NCBI RefSeq assembly: GCF_028372415.1
Contig: NC_092875.1
Coordinates: forward strand, 437,107,377-437,171,376
Reading direction: 5' to 3'
DNA length: 64,000 nt
Source of the DNA: Notamacropus eugenii
Taxonomy: Eukaryota; Chordata; Mammalia; Diprotodontia; Macropodidae
Part shown: one piece after another, positions 1-11,989 of the stretch
How the letters are laid out: every line of letters begins with the position of its first letter
How positions within the stretch are numbered: position 1 is the stretch's first letter
Translations under genes and position numbers: made by a program
Notes under the pieces: generated by a model
Told to the model about the DNA's origin: nothing
The model's input: the letters and a program-made list of their open reading frames with translations, nothing else
Database searches by the model: none

Positions 1-99
1 CCTTATTATTAGTCACTAATGCTAACGCCAATGGGACCTAAATTGCATTAATAGAAATTGCATAAATAGAAAATTAATAGAAATAATGCCCTGAGAGTG

Positions 100-281
100 T
101 TGTTATTGTTCACTTGTTCAGTGTGTCCAGCTCTTCATGGACAAATTGTCCGTGGGATTTTCTTGACAAAGATATTGGAGTTGTTTGCCATTTTTTTTCT
201 TCAGTTTTATTTAGGCAGGGATTAAGTGACTTGCCCAGGGTCACACAACTAGTATCTGAGATTACATTTGAACTCTAGTTT
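100..281 (-). mobile_element. tRNA-derived marsupial SINE, 3' part, antisense
   Basis: Antisense of the common marsupial SINE. It reads from the ttgttcagtgtgtcc tail through cttgacaaagatattggag and cttgcccagggtcacacaact to gaactctag. Its head is found again at 1941-1989, so the copy is split by the L1 between them. Confidence 0.8.
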
Positions 282-298
282 TTTTTAAAATTTTTTTA

Positions 299-520
299 CT
301 AGTATGTATTCTGCTATGACAGATTTTTAAAAATTTATTATGGGAAGTATAATCTAAATATTGTATTACACTTTAGAATACTCTTAATACCTGGTCAATA
401 TTTCATACTGTGTAACCAAAATAAATAATAATTTTTGATAGCATATTCTAACAATTCACTAACAGCATGGGAGAACAAGGATAAGAACACATTGAACTCT
501 ATAAAAATAATTGTTTTTTT
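299..520 (-). other. Segment between L1 3' end and a second poly(A): candidate 3' transduction
   Basis: Sequence lying between the L1's own end (poly-T 513-520) and another poly-T at 279-297. On the minus strand it contains AATAAA (334-339), about 36 nt before the distal A-run. It does not resemble L1. Both its outer neighbours are parts of one SINE, so it probably arrived with the L1. Confidence 0.5.
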
Positions 521-1940
521 AAATAATATTTTCCCAATTACATGTAAAAATTATTTTTAACATTTGTTTTTTAAAATTCTGAGTTCCAAATTATTTCCTT
601 TCCTTCCTCCTCTCCTCTGTGCTTTCCCCATCCTTCAGACCATAATTGCATTAATTTGATCCAGAATATACATGTGCAGTCATGCAAACATATTTCCATA
701 TTAGTCATACTGTGAAAGAAAAGTGACCAAAAATAAAAATAAATTGAAAAATGGTATGCTCAATCTGCATTCAGAACTCATCAGTTCTTTCTCTGGAGAT
801 GGATAGTATTTTTCATCATTGGTTCTTTGGAATTGTATTGTTGAGAATAGCTAAGTCTTTTACAGTTGATCATCATACAGTATTGCTATTACTATGTACA
901 GTGTTCTTCTGGTTCTTCTTACTTTACATCAGTTCATGTAAGTCTTTCCAGGTTTTTCTAAAGTTGTTCTGCTTGTCATTTCTTATAGCTCAATAGTATT
1001 CCATTTCAGTTGTATACAGCTTATTCAGCCATTCCCTCAATAGCTATCTCCTCAGTTTCCAATTCTTTGCCATCACAAGAAGGCGGCTATGAATATTTCT
1101 GTACCAATGGGTCCTTTTTCTTTTTAAAAAAATGTATCTCTTTGGGATACAGACCTAGTAGGGGCATTGCTGGATCAAAGGGTATGTATTGTTTTATAGC
1201 TCTTTAGGCATAGTTCCAGGTTGCTCTTGAGAATGGTCAGATCAATCCACAACTTTATCAACGGTACATTAATATCCTAATTTGCCCACATCTCCTCCAA
1301 CATTTGTCTTTTTCCCTGTCACCTTACCCAATCTGATAGGTATGAGGTGATGCTTCAGAGCTGTTTTAATTTGCATTTCTATAATCAATAGTGGTTTAAA
1401 GCTTTTCTTTAAATATGACTAAAGATAGTTTTGATTTCTTCTTCTGAAAACTGCCTGTTCATATCCGTTGACCACTTACCAATTGGAGAATGACTTAAAT
1501 TCTTATAAATTTGACTGAGTTCTCTATATATTTGAGAAATGAGACCTTTATCAGAGATACTTGAAATAAATCCCTCTCATCCCCAGCTTTCTGCTTTCCT
1601 TCTAATCTTGGTTGCATTGGTTTTGTTTGTGCAAAACCTTTTAAACTTAACATAATTAAAATGACTCATTTTATATTTTGTAATGTTCTTTATCTCTTGT
1701 TTGGTCAATAAATTCTTCCCTTCTCCTTAGATCTGACATGTATACTATTCCAGATTGCCTTAATTTGCTTATGGTAACCCTCTCTATGTATAAATCATGT
1801 ACCCATTTTGATCTCATCTTTGTATGTAGTGTAAGATGTTGGTCTATATCTAGTTTCTTCCATACTGTTTTCCAGTTTTCCCAGCAGTTTTTGTCAGATA
1901 GGGAGTTCTTATCCCCAAAGCCTGGGTCTTTGAGTTTATC
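521..1940 (-). mobile_element. L1 LINE, 5'-truncated, antisense (ORF2 C-terminus and 3' UTR)
   Basis: Antisense marsupial L1. The part nearest 521 is the L1 3' end (ttcccaattacatgtaa). Further in, the minus strand encodes the ORF2 C-terminal region, with a readable stretch at 1671-1970 including CWENWKTVWKKL and RSKWVHDL. It is 5'-truncated at 1940 inside a SINE. Several frame breaks; not coding. Confidence 0.85.
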
Positions 1941-1989
1941 TGTTCTTTCTGACTCCAGTGCTCTGTACACTGTGCCACTTGGCTGTCCC
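1941..1989 (-). mobile_element. SINE head, antisense, split from 100-281 by the L1
   Basis: Reads ctgactccagtgctctg and ctgtgccacttggctgtccc, the reverse of the tRNA-like head (A-box side). It continues the SINE at 100-281; the bases around tagttt and tgttct are probably the short target duplication. Confidence 0.75.
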
Positions 1990-2044
1990 TAAGAATGGTT
2001 GGTGATACTCATATTTTATTCTGTCTTAGAGTATTATGTGTAGG

Positions 2045-2250
2045 TCAAGGTGTCATATTTTAGAAGGGACATTGACACACTGAAGAGTATATACAGAGGA
2101 AGACAGACAGTACAATGAGAAGTTTGGAAATCATGCTTTTATGAATACTGGTTGAAGGAACTTAGGATATTTAATCCAGAGAACAGAAGTTGTCATTTTT
2201 TTGGAGGAAGAGGGTGCCAAGGCATATGATAGAAGTTTTACTTGAGGGAT
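2045..2250 (+). mobile_element. CR1/L3-like LINE fragment
   Basis: Matches the 3' part of the CR1/L3 reverse transcriptase region (gggacattgacacactgaagagta, then ggttgaaggaacttagg). This corresponds to the peptide motif RRATRM...ERLKELG of that clade. Resumes at 2735. Confidence 0.65.
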
Positions 2251-2734
2251 CTTACTTTGGAATGGGCCTGACTCAGGTCAGTTTCCTGGTAGCTTAGGTT
2301 TAACACTGGAACAATATGAGACAGTTTTAGGTTATTCAACAGCTAATAAAAGGAGATTTACTTAGCCATAAGGATATTTAGCAAGATTATACAGTGAAGA
2401 AACCATTGACTTGATATAACTGAGTGAAAGTTCCTTGCTTGGGTTACCCATTGTGGTCTGCCAAGTATCTGAGAAAATACCTGGAGTTCCTCATGGTTGT
2501 TCTCTACTCAGGCAGCCAGGAAGTGTCAACAGCCTAAACCTTTAGCCCTCAAGCCAATCAGTTCTCAGTGATGGTTTCAATTCCTTTTCAGAAAACAAAA
2601 ACAAAAAAAATTAGCCTAACTTTCATGGGGAGAAGGCATTTAGGATATTGTTCCCCATATAGATCTTGATATAGAATAGAGATGAATTTTGCTCCATTTA
2701 GCCTTGGAGGGCATCATGGCCCTTGAGGGAAATT
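2251..2734. other. Unclassified block separating two CR1/L3 pieces
   Basis: No family recognised. It sits between collinear CR1/L3 fragments, so it may be a later insertion. No ORF or terminal repeats that I can see. Confidence 0.3.
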
Positions 2735-2960
2735 AGGAGTCAAATTTGGGCTCAGTTTAAATGAAAACTTCCTAATAATTAGAGCTTTCCAAAATTGGAA
2801 TGTCTATCTTTATTGAGTTCTGTGTTTCTGGAGATCTTCTAGGAAAGGCTAAATACCACATATCATGGATCTAATAGAAGGGATTCATGATCTTATATGA
2901 ATTATCCTAGGTGTCTTCTCAGGTCCTTTCCAAGTCTAAAATTCTTTGTCTTCATTTATA
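2735..2960 (+). mobile_element. CR1/L3-like LINE, 3' end
   Basis: Contains aaacttcctaataattagag and a gtcctttccaagtctaaaat ending typical of this family's 3' UTR. Collinear with 2045-2250. Confidence 0.65.
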
Positions 2961-3179
2961 TAGTCCCACATTTAGAATTGCAGCTTAAGTGTACTGTGCC
3001 TTTTTTTTAACCATGTTTTTCATTTGTTTTAAAATGATTTTGTTGAATTGTTTGGTATGCAGAATCTATACAGATCCATTCAAAATATATTACTTGAGTG
3101 ATAATGATGAAATTGGACTTTACTAGTGACTAAGGATGATAAGATTTTTAGGATCATTGATTTAGAACTAGAAGAGAGA

Positions 3180-3345
3180 CCTTAGAGATAATGTAATTCA
3201 GCCCTGTAATTTTATAGGTGAGGGAGCTGAGGCTCATAAAAGAATTGTCCAAGGTCTTGTCTAAGGTCACATAATAGGTGGTAGAACTGATATCCAACCT
3301 CAGGTCTTCTGACTCTATATTCAGTGCTCTTTTCCCTATGTTAGC
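3180..3345 (+). mobile_element. CORE-SINE (MIR-like) relic
   Basis: Reads tagaactagaagagaccttagag, then gtgagggagctgaggctca and ccaaggtcttgtctaaggtcaca, the MIR/CORE arrangement, ending in ctcaggtcttctgactc. Old and diverged. Confidence 0.65.
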
Positions 3346-3414
3346 TCATGATTTCAGAATTCGAGATAGATACCTTCTGCCTCCATACATTGACATATGC
3401 CATACATCTTACCT

Positions 3415-3685
3415 GGGATATACTCTTCTCTTCTTTTGAGAATCCTTGTCATCCTTCAAGTCTCAGTTTAAACTTCCTTTTCTGTCTAGGGCCACTATCC
3501 TTTCATTTGTTAGTGTTCTTTCTCACTTCAGTTTACTTCATATAATGTTTACTTTTATACACAATAAGTTTACCAAGTAGCATATAACTATGCTGAGGGC
3601 AAGTGATTTTTTTTGTTTTGTTTTGATTTTTGTCCTGAAGAAACCACTTAGCCCATGGAGGGACTTAATAAATACTTGTGCGCAT
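3415..3685 (+). mobile_element. L2 LINE 3' end
   Basis: L2 C-terminal and UTR sequence (ccttcaagtctcagtttaaac ... gagggcaag ... gacttaataaatacttg), followed directly by a TG-rich tract as its tail. Confidence 0.65.
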
Positions 3686-3745
3686 ACTTGCGTGTATGTG
3701 TGTGTGTGTGCATGTGTGTGTGTTTGTTTGTGTGTGTGTACACAT
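3686..3745 (+). repeat. (TG)n-rich tract
   Basis: Imperfect TG/TGTT repeats with cgc and cat interruptions, following the L2 3' end. Confidence 0.85.
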
Positions 3746-6185
3746 ATGTACTCCTAATTAGTTTCATTCTATGATAAACAACTCTACCTGACCATATGAA
3801 TATAGCCTAAATAGGAATTTGCCTTTTTAAGTAATCAGTGACCTATTCACAAATTTGTTATTTGTACTTATTTCATATCTCAAAACTCCCCTTGAGGTAT
3901 AAGACTTCTTAAAGGTAATTTTGCTATATAGGTAGTTAACCAATTTAAAAATTAGTAAAATGTCTAAAATATTGGACTCATAATGTATTTATCATAGAAA
4001 CAGTGTTATAAATGGTGGCAGTTACTGTGATAGGTGAACCAAAATAAACTCTGAACGTACCTGATGCTTAGAACTTAACAGAATTCATAACAATGTATTT
4101 GAAGGGAAAATGTTACTTCAGTCCTCTACCCTCAGTGTGTGATCCCAGAAAACATGGAACTTGAAAACTTTATGATAAAATTATCTGGTGCAACTTTATC
4201 CATTACATGGTTTGCAGCTAACTGAGGTGGAGGATCAGCATGAGCTCCTAAATTCAGATGAACTCTTGTTTCCTGTGAACTGTATCATGTTGTTGGACAC
4301 TTCTGAAAACATACAGGGATAATCCATACCCCCTCTATCCTCTGTTCATGGTCCAGCTGTATGTAGTATTTTCTCTTCAGTAATTTATAATTAGCATATG
4401 AGCCTGCTTTGGGGTAGGGAAAGTCCTTTTGCTGAATGATCTTGGAATTTCTTTCTCACTTCTTTTATTTGTTCAGTGATCTCATTTCTTGTCCCCCTTG
4501 TGTACTTTGTCCCCTTGGACTTCATGGGGAATTGGATGCTAATTTTTCCTTCTTGGGATGAAAAGATCATCTTTCTCCTTTATGGTAAAGGGGAATGCCA
4601 CACTTCTGTTCCTATGGGCTGGAAGGTTACTAATGAAGTTTACTAATGAAGGAGTAATAATGAAGATTCCAGAAAACCTATGGGTTGGTCTTGTACAGTC
4701 TCTAGAATGTAACTGGTGACATGAGGGAAAGGATCCTTGGAGTTGGGCTAAGATACAGCAAATATGGCAAGGGTCATATAGCAGCTTCATCTCTACCCTT
4801 CCCTCCTTTTTCCTTTCCCCCACCTTTCCCAGGTGAGACCCAGAACTCTTTGCTGGTACCACATTCAAATTCTGTGAATATTTCTCTAATCTAAAGATGA
4901 ATCCTTATCATCTCCTTTCTTTTCTTTCTTGGGCTTTAGATTTATATACTTGGTTTCCACCCACCCTTCCCTGTTGCTGCATAAGTATTTATTTATGATC
5001 AGGAATATCAGGCTATTCTCTTTACCTCAAATAATCAGTCAAACATAATAAATCAACACAATTCCCATGTCTAAAAATGTAGGTCTCATTCCACACCTTG
5101 TGCGACTTCATCAGTTCTCTGAAGTTTTGATTGGTCACTTACTCTAACAGAATTCTGTAGTAGTCATCAACTATTAGTGGGCATCCATCATGTGCAGAAC
5201 ATTCTGCTGAGTGCTATGATGAGATAATTTAAACAGAATTAGGTAATTATACAGGATACAGAAATAGTCATTAGTTTGTGTGCATTTTGTCCCTTACAAA
5301 GCTGCAGGTGCTTTAATGGTAGGGACTATTTTATTTAGTTATTTATCTATTAATTTCTTTATTTTTAATCTCCCTCCCATAGACATACAGACACTTCCCT
5401 CTTTAGTTGGGGAGATAAAAATAAAATCTATAAAACAGCAGAGAATAGTTGATCATAGATGAAATACTTTAAGGCATGCAGCAAAGAGGAAGTTTGGTTG
5501 TAAAGGAAGGTTTCATTTAACATTAATTAAACATTCACTATATGCAAAGGATTGTGCTAGACACACAATGGAATGCAAGATTATAGAGACATTGCTACTG
5601 TCTTTAAAAATAACATGTCTATTTCAGACAGATCATGCCTATTAAGTAAACTTTGTTATTTAGGGCATGTAATGCTGATAGAATCATCTTCTACTTGGAT
5701 ACAAAGTCAAATTTTGTGGGACCGATTATGTATCTTGAATGTTGAATTTATAAGCCCTAGCATATACTTCAAAATTTTATATTATTTTAATGTTTGTATT
5801 GGAGATACCTTATTGGAGGGAGAGTATTTATGGTAGTATTTTACTTTACCAAACTGAATACCTTTTTTTTTAAGCCAATAAAAAATAAGCACAGTGGGAT
5901 CTTATATCCTCTATATTTTCAGTAAGTTGCGTGGTACAGATCTGTGGTCTATTTTAAGTTACACAGATAGTACCATTGCTATTTTCACACTTTTTTTTTT
6001 TTTAGTATTAGCAGTGGTCAATATTTTTCCCCCAAACATATGGGATATTCTTTCCTCTTTTGGATATCTTAACTCAGTCCCTCAGTCCCTCTTCAAAAAT
6101 CTGTTGCCTCCAGCATAGACTCCCCTGTATATGCTAGGCATTATTAGTACAGTCAGTCTTTCCATCTTTGTCCTCTTTAGTGCTT
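3746..6185. other. Intronic sequence, largely unclassified
   Basis: AT-rich with no exon-like or RNA signal. Short scraps near 5160-5240 and 5520-5590 (aacattcactatatgcaaaggat, gtgctagac) look like L2/MIR 3' ends. Short ORFs here are chance. Confidence 0.5.
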
Positions 6186-6410
6186 TTCTTCAGGGTGGAA
6201 GTGTGATGTAATGAGAAGAGAGCTAGATCTGGAGTAAGATAAGTAAGTAACCTGGATTCAAATGCTTGCTCTGACATTTAATTCTGTGACCTTGGGAAAG
6301 TCACTTGACTTCTCTGGGTCTTAGTTTCTTCATCCACAAAATGAGAGAGTTGGAGTAGATGAGTTCTGAGATCCTCTACATTTCTAAATCTAAGGTCCTC
6401 CAATCTTTAT
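6186..6410 (+). mobile_element. MIR-like SINE relic
   Basis: A gagctagatctggagt head, ggattcaaatgc B-box region, gaccttgggaaagtcacttgact core and a tcttcatccacaaaatgag tail. Confidence 0.7.
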
Positions 6411-7544
6411 TTGTCTTTCACCAAATTGGTAACTGAGTCCAGAGTGTGTGGTACCTTACTATCATTAATGGAGGAAACAGCTTGTTACAAAAATGTTGAT
6501 AGATTTTTTCTATGTTTTTGTTTGTTTGTTATTTTCCTAATTTCATCTTTAAATGTACTTAGAAAGATTTGGTAAAGTGGGTGTAGTGCCAAACCTGCTG
6601 TAAGCTTGTTTTTCCCTCCACTGATTTCTATTGTTTTATGAGGCATTTTTCTCCATAAAGTTTCAAAAGTTAAACTCTAAACCAGCTTTTCCCTTGGCTT
6701 CTCATTGCCTCTCTGTTTGGCAAGGAGATCAAGTATTTGCTATCTAAGGATATGTCAAGGTTTTTTTGTTTGTTTTTTGGTTTTCTTGTGGCAAGTGATT
6801 TACATTGGTTCAGTGCCTTTAGGAAATGGAGATAGTTTGTATTGATTTGTGTTCTTTTATCTAGTTCCCAAATTTTAATATTGACAACTTGTTCAAAGAT
6901 CAGGTTGCTTTTGCTTCAGTTGCACCCTGTATTTTCTCATTTCTTTTGCTTTTAGTTTGGTATTGATTTTGATCTGTGATTATAAATTAGTGGTCTGACT
7001 TGTAGCCAGATACCTGATTCAGAAATGACTTCCACAATAACAACTAGTTATTTCCTGTCTTGTTGAAATATAATTAGTCTTCTGGCCAGATTTCTATTCA
7101 AATGCAACTTCTTTTTGTCTTCTGATTTCATTGTTAGCTAGAATATGAAAATTGGTTTGATTCCCTGGACAAGGATCTTGTATTTAGAGTATCAGCAGTA
7201 TAGTTATTGTTTATAGGTGGCCCCTAAACCCTCATGATTGCCTGTTTCCACTTCTTTGTCACTGAAGGGGAAGGGAGACTCCATAGTACTGTGGGCCATT
7301 TAAAATGTTTCTTTGTTTCATGTATTGCTTTGGCTAAAGAATTAAATACCAAGTGTCTAGTATGTTGCTTATAAATCTCACTGTACTTGGCTAAGCTGAC
7401 CCTTTGAAAAAAAAACAAAATCATAGGACTCTACTCAGAGCTTTTCCAACATGATGGAACCTGCCAGAACTTATGCTGTGCTGGCAATTTAAGAATCTAG
7501 AGTCATGTTTTTGATATGCTGAGTCGTTGGAATAGGGTTTTGAA
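6411..7544. other. Unclassified, probably includes an old antisense LINE
   Basis: The run at about 6850-7240 has the feel of a degenerate antisense LINE coding region that I have seen in marsupial DNA, but I cannot assign it. No host exon signal. Confidence 0.25.
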
Positions 7545-7740
7545 CAGGGCTTTAAGTTTACAAAGCACACTCCCTATCACAACCTTGTGAGATTGACTGT
7601 GCAAGTGTTTTTAATCTCCATTTTACAGATGAGAAAACTGGGACTCGGAGAAGTGAAATGATTTGCTCATGGTCACATAGTAAAGATCAAACCTAGGTTC
7701 CTATCTTTACGCCCAGAGATCTTTCAGTTGTACCATATAA
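7545..7740 (-). mobile_element. MIR-type SINE relic, antisense
   Basis: Tracks the MIR core: tttacaaagcacactccct, ctccattttacagatgagaaaact, ctcatggtcacatag. Confidence 0.7.
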
Positions 7741-7974
7741 AGTGGGGACAGCAGTACCACAGTGCAATTCTTAAGAGTTTTCTGGCTTCTAATCAGATTC
7801 TAGACTAGAGATTCCCTGCATCTTTTGTAATCTGATAAATGAGTGTTAGACTCTGGGAATTTTAATTTATAACTTTAACAATGAGCGAGTAGACATCTCA
7901 GCAGTCATCTAGGTATTTCTTTCATTTTTTAATCCAGCCATAATATTTATCATATTGGCTTGAATATGGACGAT

Positions 7975-8300
7975 GTCAGGACACAAGCTGGAGTCCTTGA
8001 ATGATATTCCTTTGAAAGGAAAATAAAATACATATACACAGGTTTATATGTATATACATGCATGCTTTTGTTTGTATGTTGGAATTTCCCCCTTCCCCCC
8101 CAAACCATTATATCTGGGCAATCAAAAAAGCACTGAGTGGATGTGGAATCAGAGGACCCGAATTTGTCTCACCTCTACTACAATTTTTGTGATTCTAGGT
8201 AAATAAATCCCTTAACTGGGCTACAGTTATCTCATCTCTAAAATGAGGTAACTGGATTTGATAGCCTTTGAGGCCCTTTTCAGCTTGAAATCTATGATCC
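7975..8300 (+). repeat. Unit A of an old local duplication (contains a SINE)
   Basis: The block gagtccttgaatgatattcc plus tttgaaaggaaaataaaata, a tgcatgctttt region and then a MIR-like SINE (8112-8300). The same order recurs at 9197-9495. Confidence 0.6.
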
Positions 8301-9196
8301 TTTGCTACTGAAGGTTGCACTTAAGTTTTGTATTATGCAGATTTGGGTATAAGGTACAGTTTGTGTTTAATTAACATGATTAATCCCAACAAATTTGCCT
8401 GGTCTCAAAGATAATAATAATTTTCAAATGAAAATTTGGTCTTTAAAAAGCAAGTACAATAAATACTGTTTCTGGAAGTCATCAACTTGGAGACATTTTC
8501 TAGAAAAAAGAACTTTCAGAAAATATTTAGTTAACTAAAATACTGTCCATTTTATACATTCTGTTTGGTATTTCAAAAGAAGTTTTAAGTATTTTGTATC
8601 TTACAAGCCTAATACTAGGGGCACATCCAGTTTTTTATTTCTTGAGAACTTTAGCAACCTGCCTGATGTGATCACGTAAAAAAGTAAGTTTCATCTAGGC
8701 TGACTTTCCAAACATGTTCTAACTCGTTATGCCCACAGGTGGCATCTTCATTATTATCCTAACTTGTGATTCATGCTTGGATGTGTAAAGTAATAAGCTC
8801 CATTGCCAGATCTTAAAAAATTGGAAACTTTTTAACCAGTCATAACAAAAAAATACTTTAAGCACCTCTACTGTGTCCACTACAATGTATCCTTGACCTT
8901 AAAGAGTTTATAGTTTATTTGAGGGGAAGATAGTAAGGTAATCCCGTGGACATGGTCACACTTTGTTTTTCTTTATATCCTAAAGCATATTTCTTTGAGC
9001 ACAATTGACGCTTGATATCTACTAAATGTGGATGACTTATGAACAATGGAAGAATGTATACGTTCAAGTGCTACACTGAAGAAATTTAGAGAAGAAAAGT
9101 ATCCACGAGGGATTGAGTAGCAGTAGTGGCAGTACTATTACTGCTACTGTTAACTGTAGTGGTATTTAGAATCCATGCTTCTGATTCTAGACTATC
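8301..9196. other. Intronic, unclassified
   Basis: AT-rich. An L2-like scrap at 8860-9030 (gcacctctactgtgtccac ... aaagagtttatagttt) is the only hint of a repeat. Confidence 0.45.
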
Positions 9197-9495
9197 TTAG
9201 GACATAGGCCAGAGTTCTTAAATGAGATCCTTTTGAAAGGAAAATAAAATATACCTATGTCTGTGTGTGTGTGCGTGCATGCGTGCATGCCTGTGCTTTT
9301 GTTAGTGTGTGTATGCTGAAAGAAAACATATAACTGGTGTATCTTTGTAGTGGAAAGAATACTCACTGAATGTGAAGTCAGAGTACCTGAGTTTGTTATA
9401 GTTCTGGCACTCTTTGTGGCTTTGGGCAAAAAAAAAATCTCTTTACTAGGCTGTAGTTTTCTCATCTCTAAAATGAGATGGCCTCTCAGGGCTAT
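9197..9495 (+). repeat. Unit B of an old local duplication (contains a SINE)
   Basis: Diverged copy of 7975-8300: cagagttcttaaatgagatcc, ttttgaaaggaaaataaaat, an expanded TG/TGCA part, then the same SINE type from about 9335 (gaagtcagagtacctgagttt ... ctcatctctaaaatgagatgg). Confidence 0.6.
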
Positions 9496-9500
9496 TACTA

Positions 9501-9529
9501 TGGTGGTGGTGGTGGTGGTGGTGGTGGTA
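9501..9529 (+). repeat. (GGT)n trinucleotide repeat
   Basis: About nine GGT units in the tail of the SINE at 9335-9495. Confidence 0.9.
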
Positions 9530-9964
9530 ATGGTAACTGTAGTTGTTGAAGTCCTTGGAATAGATATATTTTGAGGAAATAAATATAGAAAAAAGACTAA
9601 GGACTGAGAAAGAGAAGAATTAAAGAGAACCCTGTGAGTCCCATGAGGCAAGGAAGAAAGGACTCAGTGTAGAGGAGAATTAGAATAAGAGAGTTTATAT
9701 AATTTGAATAAGGAGAGAGTTTCAAATAGCAGTGACCATTCAAAAGTGTTATTCTATGATCAGGTCAAGGAGGATCAGAAAAATTTGGTTCAGTTAGATG
9801 ACAAAGCTGTAAACTGTTCATTGCAGAGGATTTGTTGAGAAGGAAAAGAGATTAGTATGCTTGTTTAAACTGGGTCAAGTGTAACCTGTACATGTTTGAC
9901 AACTGGGGGAAGAGCTGGTGAGTATAAGTGTAAAGGAAGTGAGAGATAGGATATTTTCATATTT
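9530..9964. other. Intronic, purine-rich, unclassified
   Basis: Gaga-rich sequence with no recognised family or coding signal. The block at 9730-9960 may be diverged L2 antisense. Confidence 0.35.
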
Positions 9965-10440
9965 AAAAAGGTAGATGGGAAGTTCATTCAATGATAAACT
10001 GTTACCAAGCACTGAACTTTTATTTTGCAGAGATTTATGCAAGTGTCCCTAACCTGAAAGAGTTTCTAGGAAAGAAAAAACATACAGATGACTGTGGTTT
10101 GAAGTAGAATATAAAAAGTTCTGTAAGAATGAAACACAGTGTTATGGAATTTTGTAGATTGGAATGATCAGAAAAGGCATCTTGGAAGAAGTGACATTTA
10201 CATTGGAATTCAAAGGGTCAGAAGAATTTCAAAAGCCATAAATGGGAAACTGGTTGGGAAGTGGAGGAGCTATATGAGTAAAGGCTTAGAAGGCACTTAT
10301 GTGGAATGATGGTGTAGTTTGAAGGGAAGTATTGTGAGATAAAACTGGAAAAGTAGGTTGGGGTCAGATTGTAAAAGTTCCTAAGTGTCAGACTAATTAA
10401 TGGTAAGTAGTGCAGTGACTTTGACGTTTTCTGGAACTTT
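9965..10440 (-). mobile_element. L2 LINE 3' region, antisense
   Basis: Order matches L2 read backwards: accaagcactgaac, aacctgaaagagtttctagg, gcatcttggaagaagtgacattt, gggaagtggaggagctatatgag, gtcagattgtaaaagttcct. Confidence 0.65.
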
Positions 10441-10641
10441 GTGCAGAGTCTTTGAAGTTACATCAGGGCTGTGCATTCAAATGATGCATGTGTAGCATAG
10501 TACCCTCATAACATGGTAGAACACTGTTTCTGTGGTCAAGAGAAAAGGGAGTTTTGAAAGAAAATGATTGCAGGGGAAATGAAAAGAATCTTATTAGCAA
10601 AACAAGAGGTCAAATAAGTAGCTTTAAATGAGAGTTTCTTA
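10441..10641. other. Intronic, unclassified
   Basis: No family recognised. Confidence 0.4.
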
Positions 10642-10795
10642 GGGCAGCAGGTGGCACAGTGTTTTGAGCACCAGATCTGGAGTCAGCAGGACCTGAGTTC
10701 ATATTGTTCCTCAGACACTTGATACTAACTAGTTATGTGACCCTGGACAGGTCACTGAACCCTGATTACCTCCCTCCCTCCCACAAAATGAGACT
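10642..10795 (+). mobile_element. tRNA-derived marsupial SINE, head and middle
   Basis: Head gggcagcaggtggcacagtg, ctggagtcagcaggacctga, gttcatatt B box, then gttatgtgaccctggacagg. Confidence 0.8.
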
Positions 10796-11989
10796 GCTGA
10801 ATCTCAATCAGCATTCACAGAATCAGACTTTCTGAGCTGGAAGGGCCCTCAGAGACCTATACTTCAACAAGATTCTTTTATACAGCATATCCTACAAGTG
10901 GTATGTTTTTGTTTGTTTGAGTATTGGGAGCCCACAACCCTCAAATCAAATCATTTTATTCTTTGATGCATGCATTAGGAAATTTTTCCATATTCTTTAC
11001 TATTCAGATGGCTCTCTGATCTCATATGCTCTCTAACGAGGCAGATTGCAACCTATTCATTCATTACTCTAGCTCCACCTCGCAATTGTGTGAGACTTTT
11101 TGTCCATGTCCTATAAACTCGCTGCTAAGGACCTTCCTCTTGACATCACATGTATACAAGTAGGATACCTGAGTTTTTATCCATTGAATTACCATGTGAT
11201 ATCTTTTTTAATGATATATTTCTTTAATAACATCCTTTATTCTTCCCCCCTTTTGTAGTTCCTTTTGATATGGTGAAGCCTACTCATTCTTACCATGCAT
11301 CTCTATGTTGCCCTTTGGGTGACTGTCATTTTTAATTATTTTAGAGAATGTAGTGTTGTTCCATGACTCATAGCCATATGAAACTCATGTAATATTTTTA
11401 TTAAAAGGATGGAACTTTGTTTCAGAGAGAAGTTTGGAGCCATTAAAAGAACTTTGTTATTTCCCTAATGCATCGCAGCCTATTCTTCTGCCTCTCCTTA
11501 GTTCTGTACCCAACTCATTGTCTATCTGCAATAGCTCTTGCCCATGAAAAGGCATTATAGTCTGGATAACAGGCATTCTTCATCCACTTGGTTTTTCCTA
11601 TATGAATGGTTAGGCCAAACACTTTTTTGAATAGTCACTGGTATCATCCAGATGGTCTTGATGGAATCAGTATAATAATGATTTACAAAGAGAATCATCT
11701 GAGGACTTCCCCATCTCCAAAGAATCTGTCTTCAACTTGTGCTCTGTCCTGGATCTCTTCCATGATAATGGCAAATACCTTTGTGGTTTTTTTGTTTGTT
11801 TGTTTTATGTCTTTTCTCTTATGAAATAACATAATTATCAAACATGGGTATTTCTGATAAAGTCTTTCAAAAATTTTGCATGATTTTAACGTATGAATGA
11901 GAGATAATAGCTTTTAAGGCAGTATTTTCCTCTGGCCAATGAAATGCTTTTTAAATTAACTTTTTCCTTACATCAAGGCAAACTTTACT
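10796..11989. other. Intronic, mostly unclassified
   Basis: A short CORE-SINE head at 10805-10860 (gagctggaagggccctcagag). A stretch at 11480-11790 shares wording with 46740-46800 (tctgtacccaactcattgtct), so it may be part of one old LINE family. No coding signal. Confidence 0.35.

Noticed and set aside
9187-9651. 154-codon minus-strand ORF with a threonine run
   Set aside because: The threonine run is the translated (GGT)n repeat in a SINE tail; the rest is repeat and TG tract.
10642-10795. tRNA-like A and B boxes, repeated in all the SINEs
   Set aside because: These are SINE heads derived from tRNA; no intact cloverleaf of a functional tRNA gene was seen.
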